Made by a program: the position numbers and the translations under genes
Part shown: in pieces, positions 1 through 11,465 of the stretch
How positions within the stretch are numbered: position 1 is the stretch's first letter
How the letters are laid out: the number at the start of each line of letters is the position of its first letter
DNA from: Grifola frondosa
Lineage: Eukaryota > Basidiomycota > Agaricomycetes > Polyporales > Grifolaceae
Assembly: GCA_001683735.1 (NCBI GenBank)
Contig: LUGG01000005.1
Span: 1,426,001-1,490,000 of the forward strand
Length of the DNA stretch: 64,000 nt
Reading direction: 5' to 3'
Notes under the pieces: generated by a model
What the model saw: the letters and a program-made list of their open reading frames with translations, nothing else
Databases searched by the model: none
Told to the model about the DNA's origin: nothing

Positions 1-378
1 TCCTTGCAATTTTATCGTTGCCAGTGAGCTACCTAAGCGGACCCTGATTGACTTCCTCGTAAAGGCTGCTCTTGTTCTCCTTCTGGATCGCCGTCAACAC
101 AGCTGAATCGCTGAGTCTCCTATCGGCGCTTCATTTGCACGTCCTCCGTCCCCTCTGCTCATACATGCGCAGCATCTTATCGCCTGAGCACCCCATTCAG
201 TGCCAGAGGGCTGTTGAACCGTTCACTTCAGTCACTCGCGATCGAAGTCCTCCCTTCGGACCCGCCCAGCCGCTGAGTTTGCGTCGCTGTTGGGTTGTCG
301 GAGTTGCTATATTATCAACTGACCTGGACCACGCTTTTGCTCGCTTTCTTCCAACTGCCCACCTTTCTGCTTCCCGTC
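1..378. other. Upstream region of the methyltransferase gene
   Basis: No convincing coding exon is seen here. It holds the presumed promoter and 5' leader of the forward methyltransferase gene starting at 379. Open frames exist but lack recognisable protein similarity. Confidence 0.4.
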
Positions 379-1630
379 ATGGCTGTCGTTTATAATAGGA
401 ACGACTATTCTGACGACGACGACGACGCCCGATCTACCGTATCCTCTGACGTGGTCGAAGTGGACTCCAACGAGATCCCGAGCTACTTCGTCGAGCGGGA
501 CGGCAGACTCTTCCATTCTCATGGTCGCTGCCCGTATCCGTTGCCCGTGGATGCGGACGAACAGCGTGTAAGTACTACTTTTGTCGCATAGCCACGCCAC
601 TGCTCTCGGCGCCCTCCCTGACTTTGGGGCTGCGCTCTGACACTGTCCTTTTCCAGAGGCAAAATGGTCTACATGACACTCTCCTCAGGCTCATCGGGGA
701 GAAGTTCGTGGGCCCTGTGCCGCAGGTGCTAGCTTTGACTCCAGGGGAGCAGAAGCGCGTGGTGGATCTAGGGACCGGAACTGGAAAATGGTAAGTGTTC
801 ATCATTCCGTTTTGTGCCTTAAGATCGACAGTGATACGTGTACCTAGGGTGCTGGAGATGGCACAGGAATATCCCCACGTGAAATTTATGGGCCTGGACA
901 TCGGTGCGCATGTGCTCTTTTGAGATACTCAAGTGGGAGCTGATCGTGCATGAAGTCCCTATTGCAACACGGAGTCCCCCGCGCAACGTGCAATTCGAGA
1001 TACACAATATCAATGAGCGGTTCCGATTCCCCTCTGACAACATCGACTTTGTCCATGCGCGTTCCATCTCGATGGCAGTCAGTGTAACGATCACCGCCAT
1101 TGTCATATCCTTCTTATCCGCTGACCATGGCTCATCATATCAGGCAAGCGACTATCGCACCCTCCTACGAGAGGTGGCGCGCGTGCTGCGCCCGGGCGGT
1201 CTGTTCGTATCGTGCGAATGGGGCCGGGCGCCCGCAATGGCCGACGGCAGCGACGCTAGAGTGTACGCACCTCGCTCATGCGAGTTCTTCAATGCCATTT
1301 GCCGTGCTTTGCACGCTGCAGTCAGGCATTGGTCCCGCCGCGCCACACATCCCTGGCTGGCTTGTTGCCTCTGGCATGTTCCAGCATGTTCAAGCTAGGC
1401 GGTACCTGATGCCCGTCGGTGACTGGCACCCCGAGCCTGTTCTCCAAGCTCTAGGAAGAGATTTCCGCGAGATGCTGGTGTTGTATGCGCAGTCGATGAA
1501 GATTGTGCTGTGCTCGAACGGGCTGAGTGCGAACGAGGTGGAGCGTCTGTACGATGCATATCTGCAGGAGATCTTCAGTGTGCCCGGGATGGTGTCTGTA
1601 TGCTTCACCGTTCATGCTCGCAGGATTTAG
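379..1630 (+). CDS. SAM-dependent class I methyltransferase
   Basis: Likely transfers a methyl group from S-adenosylmethionine to an unknown small molecule or protein. Proposed exons are 379-567, 657-790, 848-903, 956-1083, 1144-1260 and 1322-1630, all with GT-AG introns of 52-89 nt. The N-terminus is acidic (a run of Asp after MAVVYNRNDY). Motif I reads VDLGTGTGKW across the second intron, followed by FMGLDI (motif II region), DFVHARSISM and LLREVARVLRPGGLF (post-I to motif III). The C-terminus has the family-typical MPVGDWHPEP and VPGMVSV blocks. The start at 379 is the first ATG in frame with the SAM fold. The last intron (1261-1321) removes residues resembling the family's conserved EFFNAICRAL helix, so the alternative is no intron plus one extra base near 1320. 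Related Agaricomycete enzymes often sit near secondary-metabolism genes, but the neighbour here is respiratory. The substrate cannot be inferred. Confidence 0.82.
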
Positions 1631-2082
1631 GCCATGTATGTCTTTCTTGGAATTTGCGGACGTTGTATCCTTGCATTTCGTGTATGTTGCAAATATTGGA
1701 CTTGGTATTCGTCGATCATAACGGAGCGCTTGTAATCAAGGCCCAGATTCGCTAAATTGTGGTGATAATATAAGTTTGTTCCGTTTTGAATATGCACTCG
1801 AAGGAAAAAAAAACCAACCGGCCGTCAACTGCACGAGCGCATTGCGAATGGCTCAGCTACGATTTATACTTGGAATTCGAGAGCATTTGAGACATTCAGA
1901 ACATCGCAAACCTGTTGGGCCCATAATATGTACCAAATAACTTCAATTACAATATATAGCATTTATGTCGCATGATAAGTTATTTCAACTCGAAATAAAT
2001 TCCAGGAGGGGGTAGTCGGTCAAACTCGGAAGTTGTACTCGACATCAAATACAGCGACCTGCACTTGTTTTCATACCTCTCG
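1631..2082. other. Intergenic region between methyltransferase and QCR2
   Basis: About 450 bases with no coding signal. It contains the 3' end of the methyltransferase transcript, a poly-A run near 1807 and the presumed QCR2 promoter. No clear CCAAT box was seen. Confidence 0.5.
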
Positions 2083-3574
2083 ATGTTGGCAGCTAGAGCG
2101 TCCGCACGCCATGCGTCGCACATTTCCCGTACTTTTGCGACCGTCGTCGACACTGCTGGTGTCAAGGTCGCGGCGGCGGACAATGGCGAGGCAACCTCTT
2201 CCGTGATTTCCTCGTAAAGGCGGGCAGCAGGTTCGAGAGCAAGCCTGGTGTGGCTCATGCCCTGAAAAACTTTGCCTTCAAGGTCTGTTGACGTGTCAAA
2301 TTTTGAGTCCAGAGTGTGGTTTCTGAACGGAGGAAAATCCAGAGCACGGACAAGCGTTCCACTCTGGGCACCGTCCGGGAAGCTGAACTGTACGGAGGCG
2401 TGCTGTCGTCCAGTCTATCGCGAGAGCATCTGGCAATCACTGCAGAGTTTCTGCGGGGCGACGAGTGAGTTCTTCGCCAGAGATTTGTCACAGCGGACGT
2501 TCAATGATGATGAGCTCAGGGCGTTCTTCGTTGACGTGCTGTCCTCCTTCCTGACCTCCGCAAAGCTCACCCGCCACGAACTCACCGAATGGGTCGGCCC
2601 CGTCTGCGAGGCCGAATCCGCCGCTGCCTTCTCCAACCCCGCAACGCGCGCCATCGAGCTCGCGCACGCGCTCGCATTCCGCTCCGGTCTCGGCTCCTCC
2701 CTCTTTGCCTCTGCCGGCACGCACGTCTCTGCAGAGGATGTCAAGGCATTTGCTGCGTCCGTTTTCGGTGCGGGCAACGTCGCCGTCCTCGGCACGGGCA
2801 TCAACCCCGCCACCCTGCAGAAGCTCCTCGAGAAGTCCCTCGGTTCCATCTCGAAAACTGCCGCACCCGCCTCCCCCGCCAGCTCCTATTTCGGCGGCGA
2901 AACGCGTCTCGACGCGCACGGCGGCCCCGAGACCGTGTTCATTGGGTTTGGCTCAACCGGCGCCCCCTCTGCAGAGCTCGCGGTGCTCGCAGCTCACCTG
3001 GACCCGACCCCGTCGGTGAAGTGGTCGCAGGGCCTCTCACCCATCGCGGCAGGTGTTCCCGCAGGCGCGTCTGTACAGGCGGTGCTCTTCCCGTACTCGG
3101 ACGCGACGCTTTTCGGTCTGCTCGTGCAGGGCGCTACTACGGCAGACGTGAAGGCAGCCGGGAAGGCCGCTGTCGCTGCACTAAAGACCGCTGGAGACGT
3201 CAAGGGCGAGGAGCTGCAGAAGGCGATCGTGAAAGCCAAATTCTCTGTTGCGAGTGCGGTCGACGGGCGGGACGGTCTGGTCTCTGTGCTCGGCTCGAAG
3301 GTTCGTCTTTCTCAGATTTAGGGTTCTCGCATCTGACGTTTGCGATATCTAGATTCTGTCTGGTTCGCCGGCCAACATCGACGGCACGTGTCGTCTCTGG
3401 ACAAGGTCGACGCATCTGCAATCTCTAAGGTCAGTGTCTCGTCTTTCGAAAATATTCTGTGCGTTGAGCGGCGTCAAACTACAGGCGGCGTCATCACTGC
3501 TCAAGGGTAAGCCGACATACGTCGCGGTGGGTAATGTCCAGTCGCTGCCTTATGCGGACGAACTCGGGCTTTGA
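2083..3574 (+). CDS. QCR2: Cytochrome b-c1 complex core subunit 2 (mitochondrial)
   Basis: Core 2 subunit of respiratory complex III, an M16 peptidase-like protein on the matrix side of the inner membrane. The reading starts MLAARASARHASHISRTFA, a typical mitochondrial presequence rich in Arg and Ser. Then follow VKVAAADNGEATSSV, VKAGSRFESKPGVAHALKNFAFK, a DKRSTLGTVREAELYGG block, HLAITAEFLRGDE and, at the end, AASSLLKGKPTYVAVGNV with YADELGL. Proposed exons are 2083-2282, 2343-2464, 2520-3300, 3353-3429 and 3485-3574. Two one-base losses break the frame: near 2210 (between SSV and VKAGSR) and near 3394 (before VSSLDKVDA). Both flanks are well conserved, so I favour sequence error over loss of function. 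It is convergent with LYS4, 261 bases away. Length (about 420 codons after repair) fits the family. Confidence 0.88.
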
Positions 3575-3835
3575 GTTGCAAAAATAGATAGCGTGTTCCA
3601 ATGATATTTGCTGCAAAGAGGGTTTGCGCATTGCTGCTTCGCGGGAAGCCTATCACTGAGTCGACATCTGCGGGCATGACAGTCATGATCAGCGATGGAG
3701 CTTAAAGGTAAAGGTTGTGACATCTGCAATGTATGATTTATGCTGGGAGGTGCGGTTGAGGTTGCGCGATGAATTACAGCGTATTCTTTGTCTATCGAGT
3801 ACTTTTGGCACAAACATCGTATCGATACATTCCGT

Positions 3836-6263
3836 CTATGCCTTCTCCGCTTGGATGGACTTCAACACATATCCTTCCAAACCACCGCAGATCCAGAGCT
3901 CCTGCACGCTGGCGCCGACGGGCCCGACGGTGTATGTCCTCCGCTCGCCGTTGGGCCATGTCGCCTCCACGCGACCCTCCACGACCCGGACGTCGATGGA
4001 GATGCCCTTGTTCACAGTCAGCTCGCCGTCTTTCCCTCCGGCCCCGCGCTTTTCGTCCTTCGCGTACTCCTTTGTGAGATCGGCGACGAGTGCGGGGCAC
4101 TCAATGCACACCAGCCCGTTGTTGATCGCGTTGCGCTTGAAGATGTCGCCGAACGAGCCCGCGATGACGAGCGGGACTCCTGCGGCCTTCAGTGCGGTCG
4201 CCGCCTGCTCGCGCGAGGAGCCCGTCCCGAAGTTGTACCCCGAGACGAGGACGATACCGCGTTTCGTGGCAGGGTCTGTGCTCGCAGGCTGCTCCTGGCG
4301 GATCGACGCGACGAGCGCAGCGAAGGACGGATCATAATTCTCCATACAACCTCGGCCTGGCGCTCGAGCGTGATGTCGTCCTGGTACGTGTACTTCCCGG
4401 GGTACAGCGCGTCCGTGTTGAGGTTATCCTGTGGCGCAAAGAGCAGCGGGCCTGTGAACGTAGACGGGAAGCCCTCGAGAGCAGCCTCCGCTTGTGCAGG
4501 AGTAGCAGAGCTAGTGGCGACAGACGGTGTCTCGATGGAGAATGTAGGTGCGCCCGATGGAGGCAGGAGCGCAGGGTCGAGCGAATCGGGTCCGCAGATG
4601 TAGCCCTTGATGGCGCTGGCAGCCACGACAGCTGGGCTGGCGAGGTACGCCAATGCCTTGGGATGCCCCATCCGTCCCTTGTAGTTTCTGTTCGTCGCAC
4701 TGATGCCCGTCTCGCCCTCCTCCAGCAGCCCCGTCCCGAGCCCAATGCACGGCCCGCAACCCGCAGGAAGCGGCTTCGCACCTGCGGCCACAAGAGTCTC
4801 CCAGTCGCCCGTGCGCTCCGCGTCCTGTTGCACTTCCGAGCTGGCCGCCGCGACGTAGAACTGCACGCCTGGTGCGACGCTGTGGCCCTTCATGACCGCT
4901 GCCGCTGCCGCGATATCAGACAGACGCGCATTCGTGCAGCTTAGCAAGTATGCCTTCTGGATCGGGATGTGCGCGTCTTCGAGTGCGCGGCAGGGGTGGA
5001 CACCTTGACGCTGTTGGGGCCGGAGACGTGGGGGACGAGCGTAGAGAGGTCGAAGACGAGGTACGCTGCATACGATGCGTCAGGGTCCGAGCGTAGGTTG
5101 GCCGTGCGGAGTGCATCCAGCCTGCGCCGGTTTATGCGCGGGTGTTCCGGGGTGGGGGGATCGATGACGGGAGCGACGGAATGGAGAAAGTGCGGAGCTC
5201 GAGCTTCTTCAACGCGCGCTCGTACCAATCCAGAGTGACCTCATCCACAGGGAAAACGCCGGCGAGCGCACCCCATTCGGTAGTCATATTCGAAATGGTA
5301 AGCCTGTCATCGATGCTCAGTGCCGAGACTCCCTCTCCAGTGAATTCGATCGCGCCGTTCAGAACCTCGTCATTGTTGAAAGAGCCGCATAACGCCACAA
5401 TGACATCCTTTCCGGTAATCCAGGTGCAAGCTTGCCTTTGAATTCGACCTTGATCATCCGTGGAACCTGCCACCACGTCTTGCCTGTCGCCCATAGGGCA
5501 GCGGCATCCGTCCGCACGATGGGTGTGCCGACACCGCCTACACCGCCGTACATGTTGCTATGACTGTCACTGGCGACAGTGAGGGTGTGAGGGAACGCAT
5601 ATCCTTCTTCGACGAGAACTTGGTGACCGATACCGCGCCCGGCTGGGTAGAAATCCACGCCGTGTTTTCTGGCGAACGCCTCTATTGAGGCATACTTAGA
5701 GAGATTTTTTGCGGTCTTGTTCTGCACATCGTGGTCGAGAGTGAACACGAGCTGTGATGGGTACATTATACGTGTAGCACCGATAGATTTGAACCTGATG
5801 AGTAGATACAAGGGGTCAGACTAAGTTCGTGACTTCCGAGAAGCACAAGAGGAGACGACAGAGAATCGGTACATTCCCCACAATGGTCGTGCACTAGGTG
5901 GGAATGTATAAGCGCAATGAGTGTGCCTATATCACTGTTCTCATTGGACAGCAGTCGAGAACAGCATGATCCACACTACATCCTACTACATCCTAATGTA
6001 CTTCTGAGCAGAACAAAACGGAGATCCCGCTGGGAAGAAACTCACTTGGAGATAACAGGACCTGTATTGTCGTGCGTCATGACATGCTCAGGTCGTATCA
6101 TCACATAGTCTCCGGCTTTGACCACCTTTCCAGCCGGAAGGTCAACGGCATAGCGCTGCACGACTTTCTCGATGATAGTTTGTGGTACACGAGGAGAAGT
6201 GGAGGTGGTAGCGAAGCATCTTGATGAGCAACCAGCTCGCCGCAAGCCTGACGGTATGCGCAT
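3836..6263 (-). CDS. LYS4: Homoaconitase, mitochondrial
   Basis: Converts homocitrate to homoisocitrate through homoaconitate in the fungal alpha-aminoadipate lysine pathway, using a 4Fe-4S cluster in mitochondria. Exons are 6263-6046 and 5794-3836, joined by a 251 nt intron; corrected for four missing bases this gives 726 residues, normal for the family. A presequence ([20 protein letters not shown]) precedes [15 protein letters not shown]. Further landmarks are [63 protein letters not shown] (cluster cysteine), [17 protein letters not shown] (two cluster cysteines), NRNYKGRMG and [17 protein letters not shown]. Frame breaks, each one base short, lie near 5425, 5200, 4985 and 4342. The [12 protein letters not shown] segment and the lack of a VTG-type aconitase C-terminus separate it from aconitase, which lies separately at 26735-29643. 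A damaged copy of part of this gene lies at 8783-9184. Confidence 0.93.
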
Positions 6264-6670
6264 CCTCCCGCAGCGCCGTCAGGTTCGATGTGTGGGTGAG
6301 GGAGCGGGAAGTGAAGATAGTCGAGTCCAGTGGGTGATATTGCTCGCTTGCACGAAATTGTATTACGTAAGGCTGCACCGTACAGAAGACATGCATCACA
6401 CAAATAAATAAATGACCTCTCAAAACGCCACAATGCAATATTGTTCTATTCGCTGGAAGCCTGTGTGTGCAAGTTGGTCATTCATGATAATGGTCTAAAC
6501 CTGCCCACAAACGGACACTGGCTCGACGACTTACTGTATGAATCCCCGCGCGCACGACGGAAAGTTGCTCAGTTGGACATAGCGGTGCTAGATGCATCAC
6601 ATCTACATCATCATCGGAAGCGCTCCTACATCTGAACTCCATGTTTCGTGCTGACTTAGACATAATTTGG
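6264..6670. other. Intergenic, includes duplicated non-coding block (copy 1)
   Basis: Lies between the 3' end of F-box copy 1 and the 5' end of LYS4. The stretch at about 6465-6660 is clearly similar to 9230-9420, so it belongs to the tandem duplication. No independent gene was supported. Confidence 0.6.
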
Positions 6671-8395
6671 TTAAGAGTGAACAGAAGCACTCACAGCAAA
6701 ACCATCCTCCGACCATAGTCCAAGCTCGCGAAAACCTGGCGGTAACTTTTCACGGCTAATAGTGACACGGTAAGGCATATATGTATGAACATAATCTGCG
6801 AACACTGAATATTGCACAGCAGTTTCTTCTGGCATGGTCGAAAGGTGGTCCATAAAAGTTGTTTGTGCTGCTTGCCCCTCTGCGACGTGCGTGTCTCCCA
6901 CAGCCCATGGATGACATTCATATGACACCAGATGGAGCTCGTCCCCTGCGCCGGCGCTTCTACGAATGAACAAGCATCTTGATCCCAGGGTGCCTAGTGC
7001 CTGATACAAGGTTGGCGAGAGTATGATCATGCGTGAGCCCATAGGTCCCCACTGTTCCCAAGTGAACGACTTTGTCTGCACAGATGCCTGTTGGATATAC
7101 GACCGCACGGCCGACATGGATAGACAAAGGTAGGAACATGGAGGCCCAGCTCTCCCTAACGAAATCTGGAGCATAACGACGGAATTCGCAAGATCGTTCT
7201 GGAAGGGAATGCCGGGTTGCATCACAGACGGAACCTGACTCCAATTGAAATGAATGTTGACAGCCGCAGCTCTAAAGCTACTGAATGAAGGCAGCTGAAG
7301 TATACACACTTCATCTCTACTCGGCAATGGGTGAAAGGCCATTGTCGCAGCAGGATGAAAACGATACACCGCAAGGTGGGAGCGCCCAGTAACCATAATG
7401 TGCTGCTCGTCTACGAAAGTATAGCATCTTGGACTGATGGTGGCCCCGAACGTGCTTTCAAGGTGCTGAACAACGCGATAAGAGACAAGTTTAGAGATCA
7501 GAGCCGAACTTGCGTACGAATATCATAGTTCCAGACTTCCAGTTCCATAAAAGCAAGTGAAGTTTGGTTTGGGACTGCAAGGTCACAACGGCCACGATAT
7601 CACCATAGATAGAAGAATCATGCATTGCTTCTTTGTGGGGTAATTTTAGTTTACGACGTGATGCAAGAGGGTGCTGGGCGCCCGTGGTCGCAGAGCGCAA
7701 ATGAATAGCATAACTCCTAATTCTGAGCCAGTTCGAATCAAACATATAGATGAATCATAAACACATATCCTTGTTATGCAGGATACAACGGACTCACCCA
7801 ACGATGTTTATGGAATCAGTATGCAATAATACAACCAGATCCTGTGAGCAGTCCACATCGCATACTGATATGATTTGAACGAGTCTGGAGAGATCCATGT
7901 CATGGCGAGTGAGTGTCCAATGCTGTTCCGGCCGTCCCCTAATAGGAGAACTGATACGGTAAAGCTTGACATCGCCGACTGTAGTGAGAAGTGAATATAC
8001 ACCGCCAGAATGTGACTTCGTCAATGAATGTGGTGGTAATTCAAAGGGGTCCCCAACGATGAAGTTCATGCTATGCCAAGCATCTTGATATTGCTTCACC
8101 TTTTCTAGGCGTTCTGCTGTGGTGAGGTTCCCTGGGGGCCCGTTCTCCAGCCCTGCCTTTCCAAGCGCGACTTTGTACTGCAGTTCCAGAGCATTTTCAA
8201 CTAGTTCCGCAAGCAGACGACAGGCCTAGTGAAACATAGCCGAATCGTCAGCCGCGTTCAGTACAAGCCTCATACAAGCCTCATACAACTTACCCGTTTG
8301 ATAGCAAGTATATCACGTAATTCGACATCGAGCAATATTTTGATAAGCAGTTCTTCGGGAAAGGAACAAAGATGTATATTCTGGATTTCAGCCAT
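6671..8395 (-). CDS. F-box family protein, copy 1 of tandem pair
   Basis: Probable substrate receptor of an SCF ubiquitin ligase. Derived exons are 8395-8294, 8225-7798, 7722-7518 and 7465-6671, which give about 510 residues. The first exon encodes MAEIQNIHLCSFPEELLIKI, an F-box start (PEELLIKILLDVELRDILAIKR). It is followed by the family helix ACRLLAELVENALELQYKVALG, then beta-rich sequence with DSSIYGDIVAVVTLQSQ and LLLWNWKSGTMIF, resembling a WD-like propeller, and GPMGSRMIILSPTLYQALGTLGSRCLF. Every splice junction matches the paralogue at 9422-11131. The last codons (after GFAV) coincide with a possible GTGAGT donor, so an extra 3' exon is possible. F-box genes of this type are greatly expanded in mushrooms, and its target is unknown. 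Confidence 0.8.
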
Positions 8396-8782
8396 CTTCA
8401 ACAATCGCAAGTTTGAGTGGCGGGTGTTGAAAAGTATCGTCAGTTCTGAGAGATTGCGGTAATAAAGTATAATAGGCGCCCGTGGTACTGTCGCCCTAGT
8501 CTAGCAGGCGCCCGCGGTAATGCCCGCGGCGCAGTAGTAGTAGTTCGCGTCGGTCCACATTAATTTCGCCAGGCCCTCGTCAATCAAAGCACCCGGGAAC
8601 TTATCCGCGTGCCACACGCGGCGTCAGCAATTCACAATCCAAACCTCCAAGCTTAATACATCGCAATCGTCGCAACAAACGTATCCTATATATCAGGTTC
8701 AAAGGTTTAGTATAAGCAATATACTATCGGAAAGGAACAGTACGCTCGGGGACGGGCCCGGTGCTGTATATGCCCCGGTCAT
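8396..8782. other. Duplication junction, non-coding
   Basis: Region between the 5' end of F-box copy 1 and the start of the LYS4-derived fragment. No gene was seen. It contains two near-identical 14-base direct repeats, AGGCGCCCGTGGTA at 8474 and AGGCGCCCGCGGTA at 8506, close to the junction between the duplicated units. Confidence 0.5.
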
Positions 8783-9184
8783 CGCTCCGCGTCCTATTGC
8801 TTCTCGAAGCTCGTTAACAAAACGTAGAACTGCACGCCCGGCGCAATGCTGTGTCCCTTCATGCAATGACTGCAGCTGCGGCCGCGATGTCTGACAAACG
8901 CGCATTCGTGCAGCTCAGCAGGTATGCCTTCTAAATCGGGATGTGTGCGGCTTCGAGCGCGGGTAGGTGCATGGACACCTTGAAGATGTTCGGGCTGGAG
9001 ATGTGCGGGAAAGTCGAAGACGAGATGCGCTGCGTCCGGGTCCAAGCGCGGATTTACCACACGGAGCGCATCCAACCTCCGCCGGCTTGTGCATGGGTGT
9101 TCCGGGGACATTGAGATTGACGACGCGAGCGATGAGATGGAGATCCCGCGAGGAAGAAACTCACTTGAAGATAACAGGACCTCA
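8783..9184 (-). pseudogene. Fragment of homoaconitase gene (duplicated, decayed)
   Basis: Positions 8783-9140 are similar to 4814-5185 inside LYS4, and 9139-9184 to 6019-6064 at its exon 1 donor site. The roughly 830 bases between those two parts are missing. On the reverse strand one still reads conserved pieces such as LDALRVVNPRLDPDAAHLVFD. The IQKAY codon for Gln has become a TAG stop near 8932, and small deletions shift the frame. The fragment sits between the two F-box paralogues in the same relative position that LYS4 has to copy 1, so it marks the second unit of a tandem duplication. It cannot encode an active enzyme. Confidence 0.85.
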
Positions 9185-9229
9185 AAATTTTCAAAAAATA
9201 GCCACAAGTCGACGTCTATTTACTAGAAA

Positions 9230-9420
9230 TCTGTTGTGTCCAAGTTGGCCATTCATGACGATGGTCAAAACGTGGTCCAAACGGACACTGGAATGGCTTA
9301 CTACATCAGTCCGTGCGCGCACGTCAGGAATTTGCTCGATTGGACATAGCGGTGCTAGGTGCACCACATATCGATCATTATTATCGGCACTCCTACACCC
9401 GAACTCCATAGTTCAAGCAG
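9230..9420. repeat. Duplicated non-coding block (copy 2)
   Basis: Similar along its length to 6465-6660, for example the shared stretches around CAAGTTGG(C/T)CATTCATGA and GGACATAGCGGTGCTAG. It links the LYS4 fragment to F-box copy 2 and shows that the duplication included intergenic DNA. Confidence 0.75.
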
Positions 9421-9421
9421 A

Positions 9422-11131
9422 TTAGAGACAGCTGGGGCTAGAGAGAATCAAAGCACTCACAGCAAACCCATCCTCCGATAGCAGAGTAAAGCCTTGATAA
9501 TCCGGCGGTAATTTCTGAGGGCTAACAACGACACGGTAACGCATAAACGTGTGGATACGATCTGTGGACGTTAGCTGTTGAAATCCATCCGAGGACGGTT
9601 GTCGAGCCTCTTGCCCCACCCCAGCCTGCATGTCTCGCGTAGCCCATGGATAATATTCATATGCCACAAGATAGAAATCCTCCCTCGCGTTGACGTCTCT
9701 ACGCACGAACAGGCATCTTGAACCCAGGGTGCCTAGTGCCCGATACAAAGCTGGCGAGAGTGTGATCATGCGTGAGCCCATAGGTCCCCACTGTTCCCAA
9801 GCGAATGATGTTGTCTGCACAGACGAGGATGCCTGTCGAACACACGACCGCACGACCGACATGGATAGACAAAGGTAGTAACGCGGAGCCGCACCCCTCC
9901 CTAACTGAATCTCGAGCATAACGACTGAGTTAGCAAGATCGTTCTGGAAGGAGATGCCGGTTTGCATTACACATGGAACCGGACTCCAACTGAATTGAAT
10001 GTTGACAGGTGCATTTTTAGGGCTGTTTAACGGAGGCAGCTGAAGCATGCACACTGCATCTCTGCTCAGTAACGGATGGGAAGTCGATGTAGCCTCAGGA
10101 TCAAAAGAATACACCGCAAGGTGAGAGCGGCCAGTAATTATAATGTGCCGCCCATCAACGAAAGCATAGCACCTGGGAATGGTGATAGTACCAAACGTGC
10201 TCTGAAGATCCTGAAAACGCGATAAGCATTAAATTTTAGAGATCAGGGTCACATTTGCGTACGAATATCATGATCCCGGACTTCCAATTCCACAAGCTCA
10301 AGTGAGGATTATCTTGAGACTGCGCGGTCACTGCGGCTATGATGTCGCCATAGATAGAAAGATGACATATAGTTCCGTCGCCGTGCCGTAGCGTGAGCTT
10401 AGGGCATGATGCAAGAGAGTGCCGGACACCCGTGGTCGCGGAGAGCAAAAGAACAGCATAATTTCTCACTCTGTTCCCATAGAAAATTAAGCACATTGAT
10501 TAATCACAAGATGCATCTCCTTACCATGTAGAACACGAAGAACTTACCCAGAGATGTGCGAATTATTTAATAACACGAGCAGATCTTGTGAGCAGTCAAC
10601 ACCGCACACCGTTAGAAGTCGGACAGAGCCCAAGAGCCCCATGGCTTCGCGAGTGAGCGTCCAATGCTTTTCCGGCCGTCCCCTGATAGGAGAACCGATC
10701 TGGTGGAATTCGATATCACCAGCTGCAGTGAGAACTGAGTATACACCGCCAGAATGTGAGTTCGGCTGTTTGTATAGTGGTAATGGATCTCCAGCGACGA
10801 AGTTCAGGTTGCGCCGAGCATCTTGATATTGCATCACCTTTTCTAGGCGTTCTGCTATGCTGAGATTCCCCGGAGGCCCGTTCTCCAGCTCTGCCATTCC
10901 GAGCGCGACCTTGTACCGCAGTTCCAGAGCATTTTCAAGTAGTTCCGCAAACAGACGACAGGTCTGAAACCGCAAAGCCGATTTATCAGCCACTTCTTGG
11001 TACATTTTGAAAACCATTACGAAGCTTACCTGCTTGAAAGCAAGCATATCACGTAGTTCGACATCGAGCAATATTTTGATGAGCAGTTCTTCGGGAAAGG
11101 CACAAAGATGCACGTTCTGGATCTCAGCCAT
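9422..11131 (-). CDS. F-box family protein, copy 2 of tandem pair
   Basis: Paralogue of the gene at 6671-8395 with the same four-exon layout: 11131-11030, 10963-10548, 10470-10263 and 10210-9422. The protein begins MAEIQNVHLCAFPEELLIKI and continues TCRLFAELLENALELRYKVALG, GGVYSVLTAAGDIEFHQIGS, LSIYGDIIAAVTAQSQ, LSLWNWKSGIMIF and GPMGSRMITLSPALYRALGTLGSRCLF. Both copies keep open frames and splice sites despite clear divergence, which suggests that both are or recently were functional. Intron 1 is a multiple of three and could be retained in frame. As with copy 1, the region after GFAV is a possible donor, so the C-terminus is uncertain. It is presumed to act as an SCF adaptor with unknown substrate. 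Confidence 0.8.
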
Positions 11132-11465
11132 CTTCAATGATGGCGGGAGATCACAAGTTGGCAAATGCTTGTCAGTTCTATTGTGTGTTCACCGTAAAAC
11201 AGTGCGCTGCCAGATGACTCACGCACTTAATCGCCGGTACAGGAGTCTAAATGAGAGATGGGTTGTTGATAAAGATCGTTAATCGAAGGCCCCCGATATG
11301 GAATCCAGCCACACAGGATCGTGACCTTCTCAAAGTTTCCAACACAGAGCCTCATATATATTCGACAATCAATGCATCGTGTTTGCACGCTATACTTATC
11401 CGGAGCCATAACAATAGGAGCTTTAATTCTCTTACAGAGTCGTAACACATAAGACATCGCAATCA
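11132..11465. other. Intergenic region
   Basis: Presumed promoter of F-box copy 2 and 3' region of the transporter gene. No further coding sequence was supported. Confidence 0.5.

Noticed and set aside
72..395. Forward open frame of 107 codons at the left edge
   Set aside because: Low-complexity composition, no similarity, and it overlaps the upstream region of the methyltransferase whose own start at 379 is well supported.
2415..2919. Reverse frames of about 140 codons within QCR2
   Set aside because: Antisense shadows of a GC-rich, strongly conserved exon.
2589..3428. Arg-rich 279-codon forward frame inside QCR2
   Set aside because: It is the shifted frame of a GC-rich coding exon; the Arg-rich composition is the usual out-of-frame shadow.
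4192..4944. 250-codon forward frame opposite LYS4
   Set aside because: Composition is Arg/Ser-rich and the opposite strand carries clear homoaconitase motifs.
3836..6263. LYS4 as a pseudogene
   Set aside because: All four breaks are single missing bases and both sides of each are highly conserved. The true decayed copy at 8783-9184 shows what real decay looks like here.
7725..7745. tRNA-like GTTCGAATC in the F-box copy 1 region
   Set aside because: No acceptor stem or D/anticodon arms around it, and it lies at an exon edge conserved in the paralogue.
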